DNA of 38,333 nucleotides from JBBDYH01 sp040901795 (GTDB lineage: Bacteria > Planctomycetota > Planctomycetia > Pirellulales > JALHPA01). Shown here piece after piece: positions 23,904 to 31,806 of the stretch. The stretch spans positions 1-38,333 of the forward strand of contig JBBDYH010000042.1 in NCBI GenBank assembly GCA_040901795.1. The letters run 5' to 3'. The stretch's first letter is position 1. Each line of letters opens with the position of its first letter. Position numbers and translations under genes: made by a program. Below the pieces are notes generated by a model. The model searched no databases. It worked only from the letters and a program-made list of their open reading frames with translations, and was not told the DNA's origin.

Positions 23904-24725
23904 ATGCAATATGAACCCTGGATCCGCCTGGGATTTTTTTTCGGCGTACTGGTTCTCATGGCCCTCTGGGAGGCGTTGGCCCCCCGTCGGACACTGACGG
24001 TCGGGAAGCCGCTGCGGTGGCTCAGTAATCTGGGTCTCGTAGTTGTGAATACGATCGCCGTCCGCATCGCGTTTGCGCTGGGGGCATTCGGCATCGCGTT
24101 GATGGCCGCGGAGCGACAGTGGGGACTGTTCAACAACGTCTCCGCTCCGTTGTGGCTGTCCGCGCTCGTGTCGGTTCTGGCCCTCGATCTGGTCATCTAC
24201 TTGCAGCATGTCATGTTCCATGCCGTACCGCTCTTCTGGCGGCTGCATATGGTGCACCATGCCGATCTGGACTTCGACGTGACTACAGGACTGCGCTTCC
24301 ACACCCTCGAGATCCTGCTGTCGATGGGCATCAAAGCAGCGGCGATCATCCTGCTTGGTGTGCCGGCCGTCGCTGTGCTCGTGTTCGAGGTGCTGCTGAA
24401 CGCCACGTCGATGTTCAATCACAGCAATGTGCAGATGCCGGCCTGGCTTGACCGGATGCTGCGGCTCTTGGTCGTCACTCCCGAAATGCACCGCGTCCAT
24501 CATTCGGTCCATGCGCGCGAAACAAACAGCAACTTCGGCTTCAATTTGCCTTGGTGGGATCATCTGCTCGGCACCTATCGGCCGCAGCCTCGGGACGGTC
24601 ATGAAAAAATGACCATCGGCCTGGCTCAATTTCGCGATGAGCGCGTGGACCGGCTGCATTGGATGTTGATGTTGCCATTCGCGGAGAAGTTAGGCAACTA
24701 TCCGATCAACGAACGCGAGAGCTAA
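23904..24725 (+). CDS. Sterol desaturase/fatty-acid hydroxylase family membrane protein
   Basis: A 273-residue polytopic membrane protein. The family's di-iron histidine clusters are all visible: HVMFH, HMVHH and HRVHH. About five hydrophobic helices surround them. The family hydroxylates or desaturates lipids or sterol-like isoprenoids using oxygen; the substrate is unknown here. It starts 6 bases after the rhodanese stop. A GTG at 23898, overlapping that stop by one base, is an alternative start. The two genes are very likely one operon. Confidence 0.85.
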   Translation: MQYEPWIRLGFFFGVLVLMALWEALAPRRTLTVGKPLRWLSNLGLVVVNTIAVRIAFALGAFGIALMAAERQWGLFNNVSAPLWLSALVSVLALDLVIYLQHVMFHAVPLFWRLHMVHHADLDFDVTTGLRFHTLEILLSMGIKAAAIILLGVPAVAVLVFEVLLNATSMFNHSNVQMPAWLDRMLRLLVVTPEMHRVHHSVHARETNSNFGFNLPWWDHLLGTYRPQPRDGHEKMTIGLAQFRDERVDRLHWMLMLPFAEKLGNYPINERES

Positions 24726-24738
24726 CGGCCCGACGGCA

Positions 24739-25104
24739 TCAGGAGGGCTCAACTACCGGCGGTGCTTCCGTTGCAGCCGGCTTCGGAATTGCCATGAGCC
24801 GCTCCGCGAACTGACAGCCGATGAGCGTCCGCAGCCTGCCGTTGTGCTCGGCCACTTGCCAGCGAACTACCTTCGCTTTGAGGCGGACTTCTTCCGCCCC
24901 TTCGCCGAAGACCACGAGCAACTCTAAATGTTCCGGCGGGTTGAGCGTCCAGAAGCCACAACCGGAGCGGGAGACGTCCTGACACTCAACATCGGCTAGA
25001 TTCCGATCGCCTGGAAGACCGGATCCTCGAACGTAAGCGATGCGCAGCCGCGCCCCCGTGTGCTCGCGCTTGTCCACTCGACGTTCGTGGCCGTTGTCAT
25101 TCAT
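24739..25104 (-). CDS. PilZ-domain protein (c-di-GMP binding candidate)
   Basis: A 121-residue protein. The arginine cluster HERRVDKREHTGARL fits the RxxxR loop, and CQDVSRSGCGFWT matches the DxSxxG motif of PilZ domains, which bind cyclic di-GMP. A beta-barrel tail follows (VRLKAKVVRWQV; RLRTLIGCQF). I chose the start MNDNGHERR because the 65 codons upstream do not look like part of a PilZ protein. It is convergent with the desaturase gene (13-base gap). Its output is unknown. Confidence 0.75.
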   Translation of the reverse strand: MNDNGHERRVDKREHTGARLRIAYVRGSGLPGDRNLADVECQDVSRSGCGFWTLNPPEHLELLVVFGEGAEEVRLKAKVVRWQVAEHNGRLRTLIGCQFAERLMAIPKPAATEAPPVVEPS

Positions 25105-25498
25105 GGGTGTGAGGCCGGTTCCCCAAATCAAGTGTTGGACACAGGCTCGAAGCACGCAAGAGAATTGCGGAAACCCGCACTTCCGGTCGAACACGCGTCG
25201 TTGAAGAATCTCCACCGACGTAACCCATGAAAACAACCGAAACTGCCGCGGGTAGCGAAATGTCGGCGAAAGGCGCGGTCCGGAAGCGGCCCCGAGCATC
25301 TACATCAAGCATGATCGGCACATCCGGGGCGATCCCTCACAATCTCATCGTCTGTGTGGTTTACCACAGCTTTGGAGGTGCCTGTTCGCCCAGGGTTGCA
25401 TTGCGAACAGCAGTGGCCGATGACGAAGTTCCCAGCGTTTTTCTCGTGCAGCTATGCCGGTTGCCGCATCGACCTCTCCTGCCTCTGCCCCCGCTGCC
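25105..25498. other. Intergenic region upstream of the PilZ gene, no gene seen
   Basis: About 390 bases without a convincing gene on either strand. The frames that are open here show no family motif and no ribosome binding site. It should contain the PilZ promoter. Confidence 0.4.
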
Positions 25499-25533
25499 TG
25501 AACCCTGAACGCCGAACCCTGAACCCTGAATTT
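25499..25533. repeat. Tandem heptanucleotide repeat (TGAACCC)n
   Basis: Five consecutive 7-base units: TGAACCC, TGAACGC, CGAACCC, TGAACCC and TGAATTT. Fragments of the same word occur before leuD (32390-32402) and after the DUF1559 gene at 11941. It looks like a dispersed intergenic simple repeat. Confidence 0.7.
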
Positions 25534-25538
25534 GTCCC

Positions 25539-25560
25539 TTGTAACGCCCGGCCGTTATAT
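25539..25560. promoter_or_regulatory. TTGTAACG-N6-CGTTATAT site upstream of the Tat protein gene
   Basis: The left arm TTGTAACG (25539-25546) is identical to the palindrome at 22815-22836, the spacer is again 6 bases, and the right arm CGTTATAT (25553-25560) matches 6 of 8 positions. It lies about 70 bases before the start codon at 25629, a normal promoter distance. Confidence 0.4.
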
Positions 25561-25628
25561 ATTGGGAGACAGCTAATGAGCCCACTTTCGGCCTCAGCCT
25601 GTCGCGATGCCTCATTTAGGAAAAAAAC

Positions 25629-27179
25629 ATGCCCACGACTACCCGCCGCCACTTTCTGGAATCTGTCGGATGTGGAATGCTGATCGCCGGTCTGGGACCG
25701 GGGCTGTCGAGCGACTTCGGCGTCAGTCGGGCGTTCGCCGATGAGGGCGACGATTCGCTTTCCTTCGGCAAATACGATGCGCTGGTGGATCTGCTCCAGA
25801 GCACGCCGGCCGACAAGCTCCAGCCGATCCTGGTTGAGAAGCTCACACGCGGCGAGATCGAACTCAAGGATCTCATCGCTGCCGCCGCCTTGGCGAACGC
25901 GGAGACCTTTGGCGGCGAGGACTACGTCGGCTTTCACACGGCCATGGCCATGACTCCGGCCTTACAAATGACCGCGCTATTGCCTACCGAGCGCCGGCCG
26001 CTCCCTATCCTGAAGGTCCTGTATCGCAATACGCAGCAGATTCAGGAGTACGGCGGCACCTCGAAGAAGACCTTGCGAGAAATGCACGCGGCCGAGGAAG
26101 CCACAGTCGAAAACCGCGGTCTCGCCATCCGCGACGCCTGCCGCACGGGCGACGTCGAGCGCGCCGAACGGCTCTTTGCGCCTTTCGCGCACGGGACGAT
26201 CGACGACGCCTTCAACGCTCTGCAGCCGGTGACGCAAGATGACATCAACGTGCACCGGTTTGTCTTTACCCACCGCACGCACGAGTTGGCCAGACTGCTG
26301 GGCAAAGACCACGCGTACACCATCTTGCGGCAGTGCGTTCGCTTCTCCTGCGATCACGAGCAAGACCGGATCAACGGCAAACATGGAGAGTCGCCGATCC
26401 GCGCGTTGATTCCCAAGCTGCTCGACCAGTACAAGCTGGCGGGCAAAAAGCTGGGCGACCGCGACCCCGGCGATGCCGCGGTCGAAGAGCTGGGCCGCAC
26501 GATTTACGGCGGCCCTCCCCAGCGCTCGGCAGAAGCCGCCGCTGCCGCCCTGGCTGAAGGTCTCAGTCCGGAAGTCGTCGGCGAAGCCATCTCATTGGCG
26601 TCAAACCTCCTCGTCTTGCGGCAGGGACCGGACAAGTGGCGCGCCCACGGCGATTCGCCGGGCGTCCATTCGTCCGATGCGACCAACGCCTGGCGAAACA
26701 TGGCCCGCATCGCCCAACCGCTGCATGCGGTGTCGGGTTTGATCGTCGCCGCGTATCATTCGGCCGCGCACGCGCCGTTCAAGAGCGACGCGTATCCCAC
26801 GGATGAGCACCGCTCGGCGATCAAGGCGACTGAACCCGCGGCCCTGCTCGCCGAAGCCGAAGCTGCCGTCCGCCACAACGATCAAGGCCGCGCCGCGGCC
26901 GCAATCGCCATCTACGGCGAGCGCGGTCATCCGGTCGAGGCGGTCTATGATCGGATGCTGAAATACACGATCAGCGAAGATGGCCGACTGCATGGCGAAA
27001 AGTACTTCCACACGGTCCAGGAGGAGTTCCGCGCCACGCGGCCGGCCTTCCGCTGGCGACAAGTCGTCGGCCTGGCCCGCGTCACCGCCAGCGCTTACGG
27101 CTACGACCGCGAAGATAAGCAAGGCGGCCGCGCTGCGGGTTACGATGAAGCCTGCCGTTTGCTCAAGGTGGCGACCTAG
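25629..27179 (+). CDS. Tat-exported protein of unknown function
   Basis: A 516-residue protein. The N-terminus MPTTTRRHFLESVGCGMLIAG is a twin-arginine signal peptide (RRHFLES), so it is exported folded, possibly with a cofactor. The mature protein is mostly helical with many His and Glu residues (DDINVHRFVFTHRTHELA; FSCDHEQDRINGKHG; LIVAAYHSAAHAP), which could bind metal. It has no CxxCH motif. I recognise no characterised family. It is transcribed alone, from a region carrying the TTGTAACG-type site. Confidence 0.8.
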   Translation: MPTTTRRHFLESVGCGMLIAGLGPGLSSDFGVSRAFADEGDDSLSFGKYDALVDLLQSTPADKLQPILVEKLTRGEIELKDLIAAAALANAETFGGEDYVGFHTAMAMTPALQMTALLPTERRPLPILKVLYRNTQQIQEYGGTSKKTLREMHAAEEATVENRGLAIRDACRTGDVERAERLFAPFAHGTIDDAFNALQPVTQDDINVHRFVFTHRTHELARLLGKDHAYTILRQCVRFSCDHEQDRINGKHGESPIRALIPKLLDQYKLAGKKLGDRDPGDAAVEELGRTIYGGPPQRSAEAAAAALAEGLSPEVVGEAISLASNLLVLRQGPDKWRAHGDSPGVHSSDATNAWRNMARIAQPLHAVSGLIVAAYHSAAHAPFKSDAYPTDEHRSAIKATEPAALLAEAEAAVRHNDQGRAAAAIAIYGERGHPVEAVYDRMLKYTISEDGRLHGEKYFHTVQEEFRATRPAFRWRQVVGLARVTASAYGYDREDKQGGRAAGYDEACRLLKVAT

Positions 27180-27483
27180 CTGCCCTACTCCGTCTTGGAG
27201 CGGCTCAGCGAACTGACCTTTGATGTGCGGTTAGCCATTTGATCGCGCATAGGTCGTACTTAGCCAACGGGCCAACGAACGGCGATTGGGATATGGAGGA
27301 TGAGCAGCTTTTGGAAGCCATTCGCTAACACATCAGCGACTTAGCGGATCGGCAATCGAGCGTGGCGTGATAGCTGGGATTTGTCAAAAGGCGCTCCGCC
27401 CGGGCGCTTTGCGAGCCCTGTTCGGCTGCGACGGCAGAGGTATGATAAAGGCGTCCTCTCTGCCGCGCTCCTGGGGCCCAGCC

Positions 27484-29184
27484 GTGACGCCAAAATCATC
27501 TTCGCACGACGCGCCGACGCTCGACGCTCAAGATTACCAGCTCTCTCTGCAGACCGGTTCGCTGAGCCCTGCGCCCAGCGGATGGCAGGTGGCCTTGGTC
27601 GAGGGGAGCACACCCGAGCTCTCGGCCGAGATTCAAGGCCTGCTGCGGTCGCGGCTGCGGACGGCGGCGTTGCTCTTGGCATTGGGCTTTGGGTTGTTCT
27701 TTATGCGCGGCATCTTTCTGCTCCCGTTCACGCAGACGGAAGACTTCGTACTCTGGGTGCTCAACGGGGGAGTGTTTGCGCTATTGGCGGTGTTGGGCAG
27801 CGGGTTATGCCGCCGCTGCCCGATGACGACGCGCAAGCTTCGCGGATTGGAACTGGTGGTCTTCGGCTTGCCGGCGGTGTATTTCCTGGATGCCGGCATC
27901 GTTTCGCTGATCGCGCTGCACCAAGCGGCGACGGCGCAAAGCGATCTGCTCGTTGCGGGTCAGGTGCGGATGAGCGAGAGCTCCAGCTTGCCGTGGATCA
28001 TGCTGATCTTCGTGTACGCGATGTACATCCCAAACACCTGGCGGCGTGCGGCCGTGTTCGCGGGCATTCTGGCCAGTTTGCCGGTGTTGACGGCGTTGAT
28101 AGGGCTTGCGGTGTCAGAACCGCTGGTGCGCGTGTTCACGTGGAACGGATTGATCGGGCTGGTGCTGGTTATGGGATTGTGCGCGTTCGTATGCGTCTGG
28201 GGAGTACACACGATTGGGGAATTACGGAGCGAAGCGTTTCAGGCCCGGCAGCTCGGGCAGTATCGCTTGACGCACCTGATCGGCTCGGGCGGCATGGGCG
28301 AAGTCTATCTGGCCGAGCACCAGATGATGAAGCGGCCTGTCGCCATCAAGGTGATCCGGCCGAACCGGGCGAACGATCCGAGCGCCTTGGCGCGGTTCGA
28401 ACGCGAGGTGCGGGCCACCTCGCGGCTTTCGCACTGGAACACGATTGAAATCTTTGACTACGGCCGCACGGCCGATGGGACGTTCTACTACGTCATGGAG
28501 TATCTGCCGGGCCTGAGCATCGCCGAATTGGTCGAGCGTCATGGTCCGCTAGCGCCGGAGCGGGCGGTTTATTTGTTGCAGCAAACGTGCGACGCCTTGG
28601 GAGAGGCACATGCACTTGGGCTGATCCATCGCGACATCAAGCCGGGCAATCTCTTCGCGGCACAGCGCGGGGGACACTATGACGTGGCGAAGCTGTTGGA
28701 CTTTGGCCTGGCGAAGCGGACGATTTCGACCACGGAGTCGATTCAGTTGACCGGCGAGGGCAGCATTACCGGTTCGCCGCTTTTCATGGCGCCTGAGCAG
28801 GCCACCGGCGGCGAACCCGACGCGCGAAGCGATATCTATTCGCTCGGGTCCGTTGCGTACTTCATGCTGACCGGCCGCCCACCCTTCCCCTTCGACAACG
28901 CCATCAAGGTGATGATTGCTCACGCCAGCGAGGCCGTGACGCCGCCGTCGGCCTATCGGCCCGACTTGCCGGCCGATCTGGAGGCAATTGTCATGCGCTC
29001 GCTGGCCAAGAGTCCAGCCGATCGGTTTCAAGACACCGCTTCCCTGGCGGAGGCGTTGACTGGCTGCGAATGCGCCGGCCGCTGGTCACGGCACGAAGCC
29101 GCTCGCTGGTGGGAGGAGCTTGATCGGCCGACGACAACTGCCGAGCGGATGGCAATGCTACTTGAGCCGGCGGCGGTGGGGTGA
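27484..29184 (+). CDS. Six-helix membrane Ser/Thr protein kinase
   Basis: A 566-residue kinase from the start chosen here. Six hydrophobic helices (about 59-79, 87-107, 122-144, 169-183, 189-211 and 219-241) precede a C-terminal cytoplasmic kinase domain: GSGGMGEVYLA (267-277), AIKVI (K289), HRDIKPGN (D384), LLDFGLAK (D406), MAPEQA, and a complete C-lobe. The input would be sensed within or near the membrane. The start is uncertain: GTG at 27484 gives a natural-looking N-terminus, while ATG at 27442 (inside TATGATAAAG, which itself resembles a -10 box) has its GAGG only 1 base away. HRD and DFG are intact, so it should be active. Confidence 0.85.
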   Translation: MTPKSSSHDAPTLDAQDYQLSLQTGSLSPAPSGWQVALVEGSTPELSAEIQGLLRSRLRTAALLLALGFGLFFMRGIFLLPFTQTEDFVLWVLNGGVFALLAVLGSGLCRRCPMTTRKLRGLELVVFGLPAVYFLDAGIVSLIALHQAATAQSDLLVAGQVRMSESSSLPWIMLIFVYAMYIPNTWRRAAVFAGILASLPVLTALIGLAVSEPLVRVFTWNGLIGLVLVMGLCAFVCVWGVHTIGELRSEAFQARQLGQYRLTHLIGSGGMGEVYLAEHQMMKRPVAIKVIRPNRANDPSALARFEREVRATSRLSHWNTIEIFDYGRTADGTFYYVMEYLPGLSIAELVERHGPLAPERAVYLLQQTCDALGEAHALGLIHRDIKPGNLFAAQRGGHYDVAKLLDFGLAKRTISTTESIQLTGEGSITGSPLFMAPEQATGGEPDARSDIYSLGSVAYFMLTGRPPFPFDNAIKVMIAHASEAVTPPSAYRPDLPADLEAIVMRSLAKSPADRFQDTASLAEALTGCECAGRWSRHEAARWWEELDRPTTTAERMAMLLEPAAVG

Positions 29185-29218
29185 GCTGGTCCCATTGCCC
29201 TATGACTGAGTCAGCGCA

Positions 29219-29439
29219 TTAATCGCGGGTATTCCCAGCGTTAGCGTCTTCGCTCGGGGTATCTTCGTCAGGATTCTGCAACATCATGAGAATGTGCCGC
29301 GCGAGTCTCCGTGATCTCTCGATGACGCGGCACAGGCTGCGACACCCCCGTCTTTGGATTCTGATACGAATCGTGCTTTCCGCCATGGCGGACAAAAGCC
29401 CAAGTCGGAGATGGCCTTGAGCAAGTCGATTCGCTTCAT
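29219..29439 (-). pseudogene. hicA: hicA toxin gene, frameshifted twice
   Basis: The ATG at 29439-29437 overlaps the hicB stop (ATGA), and frame 1 begins MKRIDLLKAISDLGF, a typical HicA start. It then breaks. The next frame reads HGGKHDSYQNPKTGVSQPVP and RHREIT, the catalytic His and dsRNA-binding core of HicA. After a second break a third frame reads LARHILMMLQNPDED and ends at TAA (29219-29221). By comparison with the family, about 5 bases are missing near the first break and 2 near the second. The frame-1 product would be 51 residues without the His motif, so the toxin is probably inactive. Confidence 0.7.
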
Positions 29440-29627
29440 GTCACGACCAGCTCATCGACGCGACGGATGCCCGTCAGTTCGCCGCTCGATAAATCCCGAT
29501 AGAGATCCGCCAGATGTTCCTTCAGATCGTCCAATGTCTCGCCCTGAGTCCAGTAGTCCGGATAGTCCTGGAGATACCCTAGCCATCCAGCGTCCTGTTC
29601 CCAATAAACGTATTTGACACGTTGCAT
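29436..29627 (-). CDS. hicB: HicB-like antitoxin
   Basis: A 63-residue protein starting MQRVKYVYWEQDAGWLGYL. The blocks WLGYLQDYPDYWTQGETLDDL and EHLADLYRDL are the compact HicB fold of short planctomycete and cyanobacterial HicB proteins. It carries no C-terminal DNA-binding domain, as in other short forms. It would mask the HicA RNase. It lies upstream of and overlaps the decayed hicA, so the antitoxin survives without an active toxin. The upstream in-frame codons are not family-like. Confidence 0.8.
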   Translation of the reverse strand: MQRVKYVYWEQDAGWLGYLQDYPDYWTQGETLDDLKEHLADLYRDLSSGELTGIRRVDELVVT

Positions 29628-29678
29628 CTTTGTGCTCTCGGTTGGCAAGGGGGCCTCAAACTCCCATGGTCTTGCACG

Positions 29679-29697
29679 CGCGGCTCGGAGAGTCGCG
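29679..29697. repeat. Short hairpin repeat with GGA loop
   Basis: CGCGGCTC (29679-29686), loop GGA, then GAGTCGCG (29690-29697), one mismatch, followed by GCCACGTCG. The loop and the following CCACGT match the hairpin at 15346-15366. It is probably a REP-like dispersed element. Confidence 0.55.
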
Positions 29698-29925
29698 GCC
29701 ACGTCGATTTGGCAGAGGGGCGCAAACATCGATGTCTTCGACCCTGCTCGCCACCGACCCACCACCAAAGTATCCTGCGGATTCGAGCGAGGTCAAACAC
29801 ATAAGTTGACAATCGCGGCGTGGGCGTACGCACCCTGCCCCGCCGAAACGGCGTAGGATATACTATGGATTCGAGACAGCGTGGCATGAACCAAAGATCA
29901 AATATCCCTTGAGGGGATTCGAGTT

Positions 29926-31359
29926 ATGAGCAGTGGAATGACGAAATCGCGGCCCCGGACGATGTTCGAAAAAATCTGGGACGCCCACGTGGTGCGCGCC
30001 GAGCCGGGGCAGCAGACAATCCTATATATTGACTTGCACCTGGTGCACGAAGTGACGAGCCCGCAGGCATTCGAGGGTCTGCGGTTGACTGGCCGCAAGG
30101 TGCGGCGGCCGGGACTGACGGTGGCCACGCCGGACCACAATGTGCCGACGACCGATCGGCGGCTGCCAATCGCGGATCCGATCTCGAAGCAGCAAATCGA
30201 CACGCTCCGCCGCAACTGCGAGGAGTTTGGTGTCCGACTCTACGATCTTGATAGTCCGCAGCAGGGGATCGTGCATATCATCGGCCCTGAGTTGGGCCTG
30301 ACTCAGCCGGGGATGACGATCGTCTGCGGCGACAGCCATACGGCCACGCACGGGGCTTTTGGCGCGTTGGCATTCGGCATCGGCACGAGCGAAGTCGAGC
30401 ACGTGCTCGCCACGCAGACGCTGTTGCAATCGAAACCCAAAACGTTCGAGCTGCGCGTCGACGGACGGCTGGCGCCGGGAGTCACCGCCAAGGACGTGAT
30501 CTTGTACCTGATCGGCCAAATTACCACCGACGGCGGCACAGGCTACGTCATCGAGTACACCGGCGAGGCGATTCGGTCGCTGAGCCAGGAAGAGCGGATG
30601 ACGGTCTGCAACATGTCGATCGAGGCTGGAGCGCGTGCCGGCATGATCGCGCCGGATGAAAAGACCTTTGAATATGTCCGCGGGCGCGAGTTCGCACCCC
30701 AGGGCCAGGATTTCGACGCGGCGGTCGAGCGCTGGCGGCAACTGCCGACGGACGAAGGTGCAAAGTACGACCGCGTGCTCGTTTTTCATGCCAAGGACAT
30801 CATGCCGCAGGTGACGTGGGGAACCAATCCGGCGCAGGTCGTGCCGGTGACGTCCAAGGTGCCGCGTCCCGCCGACTTCGCCAGCGACGAGGAGCGAAAG
30901 ACCGCGGCTCGTTCGCTGGAGTACATGGGGCTCGTCGGCGGGACACCGATCGAATCGTTGCGCCTCGATCGCGTGTTCATCGGCTCCTGCACGAATGCGC
31001 GGATCGAGGACTTGCGCTCTGCCGCGGCGGTGGTGCGAGGTTACCGCGTGGCCGATTCGGTCCAGGCGATGGTCGTGCCCGGCAGCGGCCAGGTGAAGCG
31101 CCAGGCTGAGCAAGAAGGTCTCGACCGCGTCTTTCGCGAGGCGGGCTTTGATTGGCGCGAGGCCGGCTGCAGCATGTGCCTGGGCATGAACCCCGACACG
31201 CTCAAACCCGCCGAGCGCTGCGCCTCGACGAGCAACCGCAACTTCGAAGGGCGGCAGGGCAAAGGCGGCCGCACGCACCTCGTCTCACCGGCCATGGCGG
31301 CCGCCGCGGCGGTGACCGGCCATTTTGTGGATATTAGGGACTGGAAGTATAAGAGTTAA
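29926..31359 (+). CDS. leuC: 3-isopropylmalate dehydratase large subunit
   Basis: A 477-residue aconitase-family enzyme that, with LeuD, isomerises 2-isopropylmalate to 3-isopropylmalate in leucine synthesis. The [4Fe-4S] cysteines are in GSCTNAR (C355) and CSMC (C415 and C418). CGDSHTATHGAFGALAFGIG is the family signature. The length matches the usual 465-475. GAGGGG lies 9 bases before the ATG. The region upstream has TATACT at 29859-29864, a possible -10 box. LeuD is not directly downstream: two unrelated genes separate them by about 1 kb. Confidence 0.95.
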   Translation: MSSGMTKSRPRTMFEKIWDAHVVRAEPGQQTILYIDLHLVHEVTSPQAFEGLRLTGRKVRRPGLTVATPDHNVPTTDRRLPIADPISKQQIDTLRRNCEEFGVRLYDLDSPQQGIVHIIGPELGLTQPGMTIVCGDSHTATHGAFGALAFGIGTSEVEHVLATQTLLQSKPKTFELRVDGRLAPGVTAKDVILYLIGQITTDGGTGYVIEYTGEAIRSLSQEERMTVCNMSIEAGARAGMIAPDEKTFEYVRGREFAPQGQDFDAAVERWRQLPTDEGAKYDRVLVFHAKDIMPQVTWGTNPAQVVPVTSKVPRPADFASDEERKTAARSLEYMGLVGGTPIESLRLDRVFIGSCTNARIEDLRSAAAVVRGYRVADSVQAMVVPGSGQVKRQAEQEGLDRVFREAGFDWREAGCSMCLGMNPDTLKPAERCASTSNRNFEGRQGKGGRTHLVSPAMAAAAAVTGHFVDIRDWKYKS

Positions 31360-31389
31360 AGGCCAAAGCCAACCTTAGGTGATCGGACA

Positions 31390-31800
31390 GTGGGCGTTTT
31401 CCGTGCGATGCTGAAAGATGATGGTAAGCCGATTGTGGGTAGCCAGCGCGATATGCTAGGTGTTCGAGAAAACGGACGTGACATCCCGATTGATTCCGGC
31501 AACATTGTTCATCCGGGTGCCGGGGGTTTATCCGTTGCTCCTGAGTGGAGAGTACTCCCACCGTTTTTGATCCCGCGGCGCCTTTCGTCGAAGGTCGGCG
31601 ATGCGCGCGGAAACGCTCAACTCGCAATCTTTCGGCTGGGCATGGCTGATTTTATTGACAGTACGATCGGGCAATTCCTTCGATTGAGAGTCACCTCGGC
31701 AATGCACGGTTCGATTGAACCTGCGATGATTAGCGCACTGGCTGACTATCAGGCGCAACTAGCCGCGACTCGTGAAGAGTGGGTATTCGACGAAACTTGA
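31390..31800 (+). CDS. Tse2-like toxin candidate inserted between leuC and leuD
   Basis: A 136-residue protein. The start is the GTG at 31390 with AGGTGA 7 bases upstream. The layout (FRAMLKDDGKPIVG, then LGVR, then VHPGAGGLSVAP followed by LPPFLIPRRL, then a C-terminal HGSIEPAMISALADYQAQLA and TREEW) resembles the short Tse2-type ADP-ribosyltransferase-fold toxins. That assignment rests on remembered pattern, not a search. It is followed 6 bases later by a helical protein that could be its immunity partner. Base composition looks lower in GC than the flanking leu genes. Confidence 0.45.
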   Translation: MGVFRAMLKDDGKPIVGSQRDMLGVRENGRDIPIDSGNIVHPGAGGLSVAPEWRVLPPFLIPRRLSSKVGDARGNAQLAIFRLGMADFIDSTIGQFLRLRVTSAMHGSIEPAMISALADYQAQLAATREEWVFDET

Positions 31801-31806
31801 TCAACG

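Noticed and set aside
24739..25299. Longer form of the PilZ protein beginning at 25299
   Set aside because: The extra 65 residues show no conserved character, and the shorter start fits the PilZ arginine motif near the N-terminus.
29806..29864. TTGACA at 29806 with TATACT at 29859 as a leuC promoter
   Set aside because: The spacing of 47 bases is far too long for one promoter. TATACT may be a -10 box but has no matching -35.
30022..31278. Long open frame on the minus strand opposite leuC (418 codons)
   Set aside because: leuC is unmistakable on the other strand. GC-rich third positions keep the opposite frame open, and its translation is rich in His and Arg with no motif.
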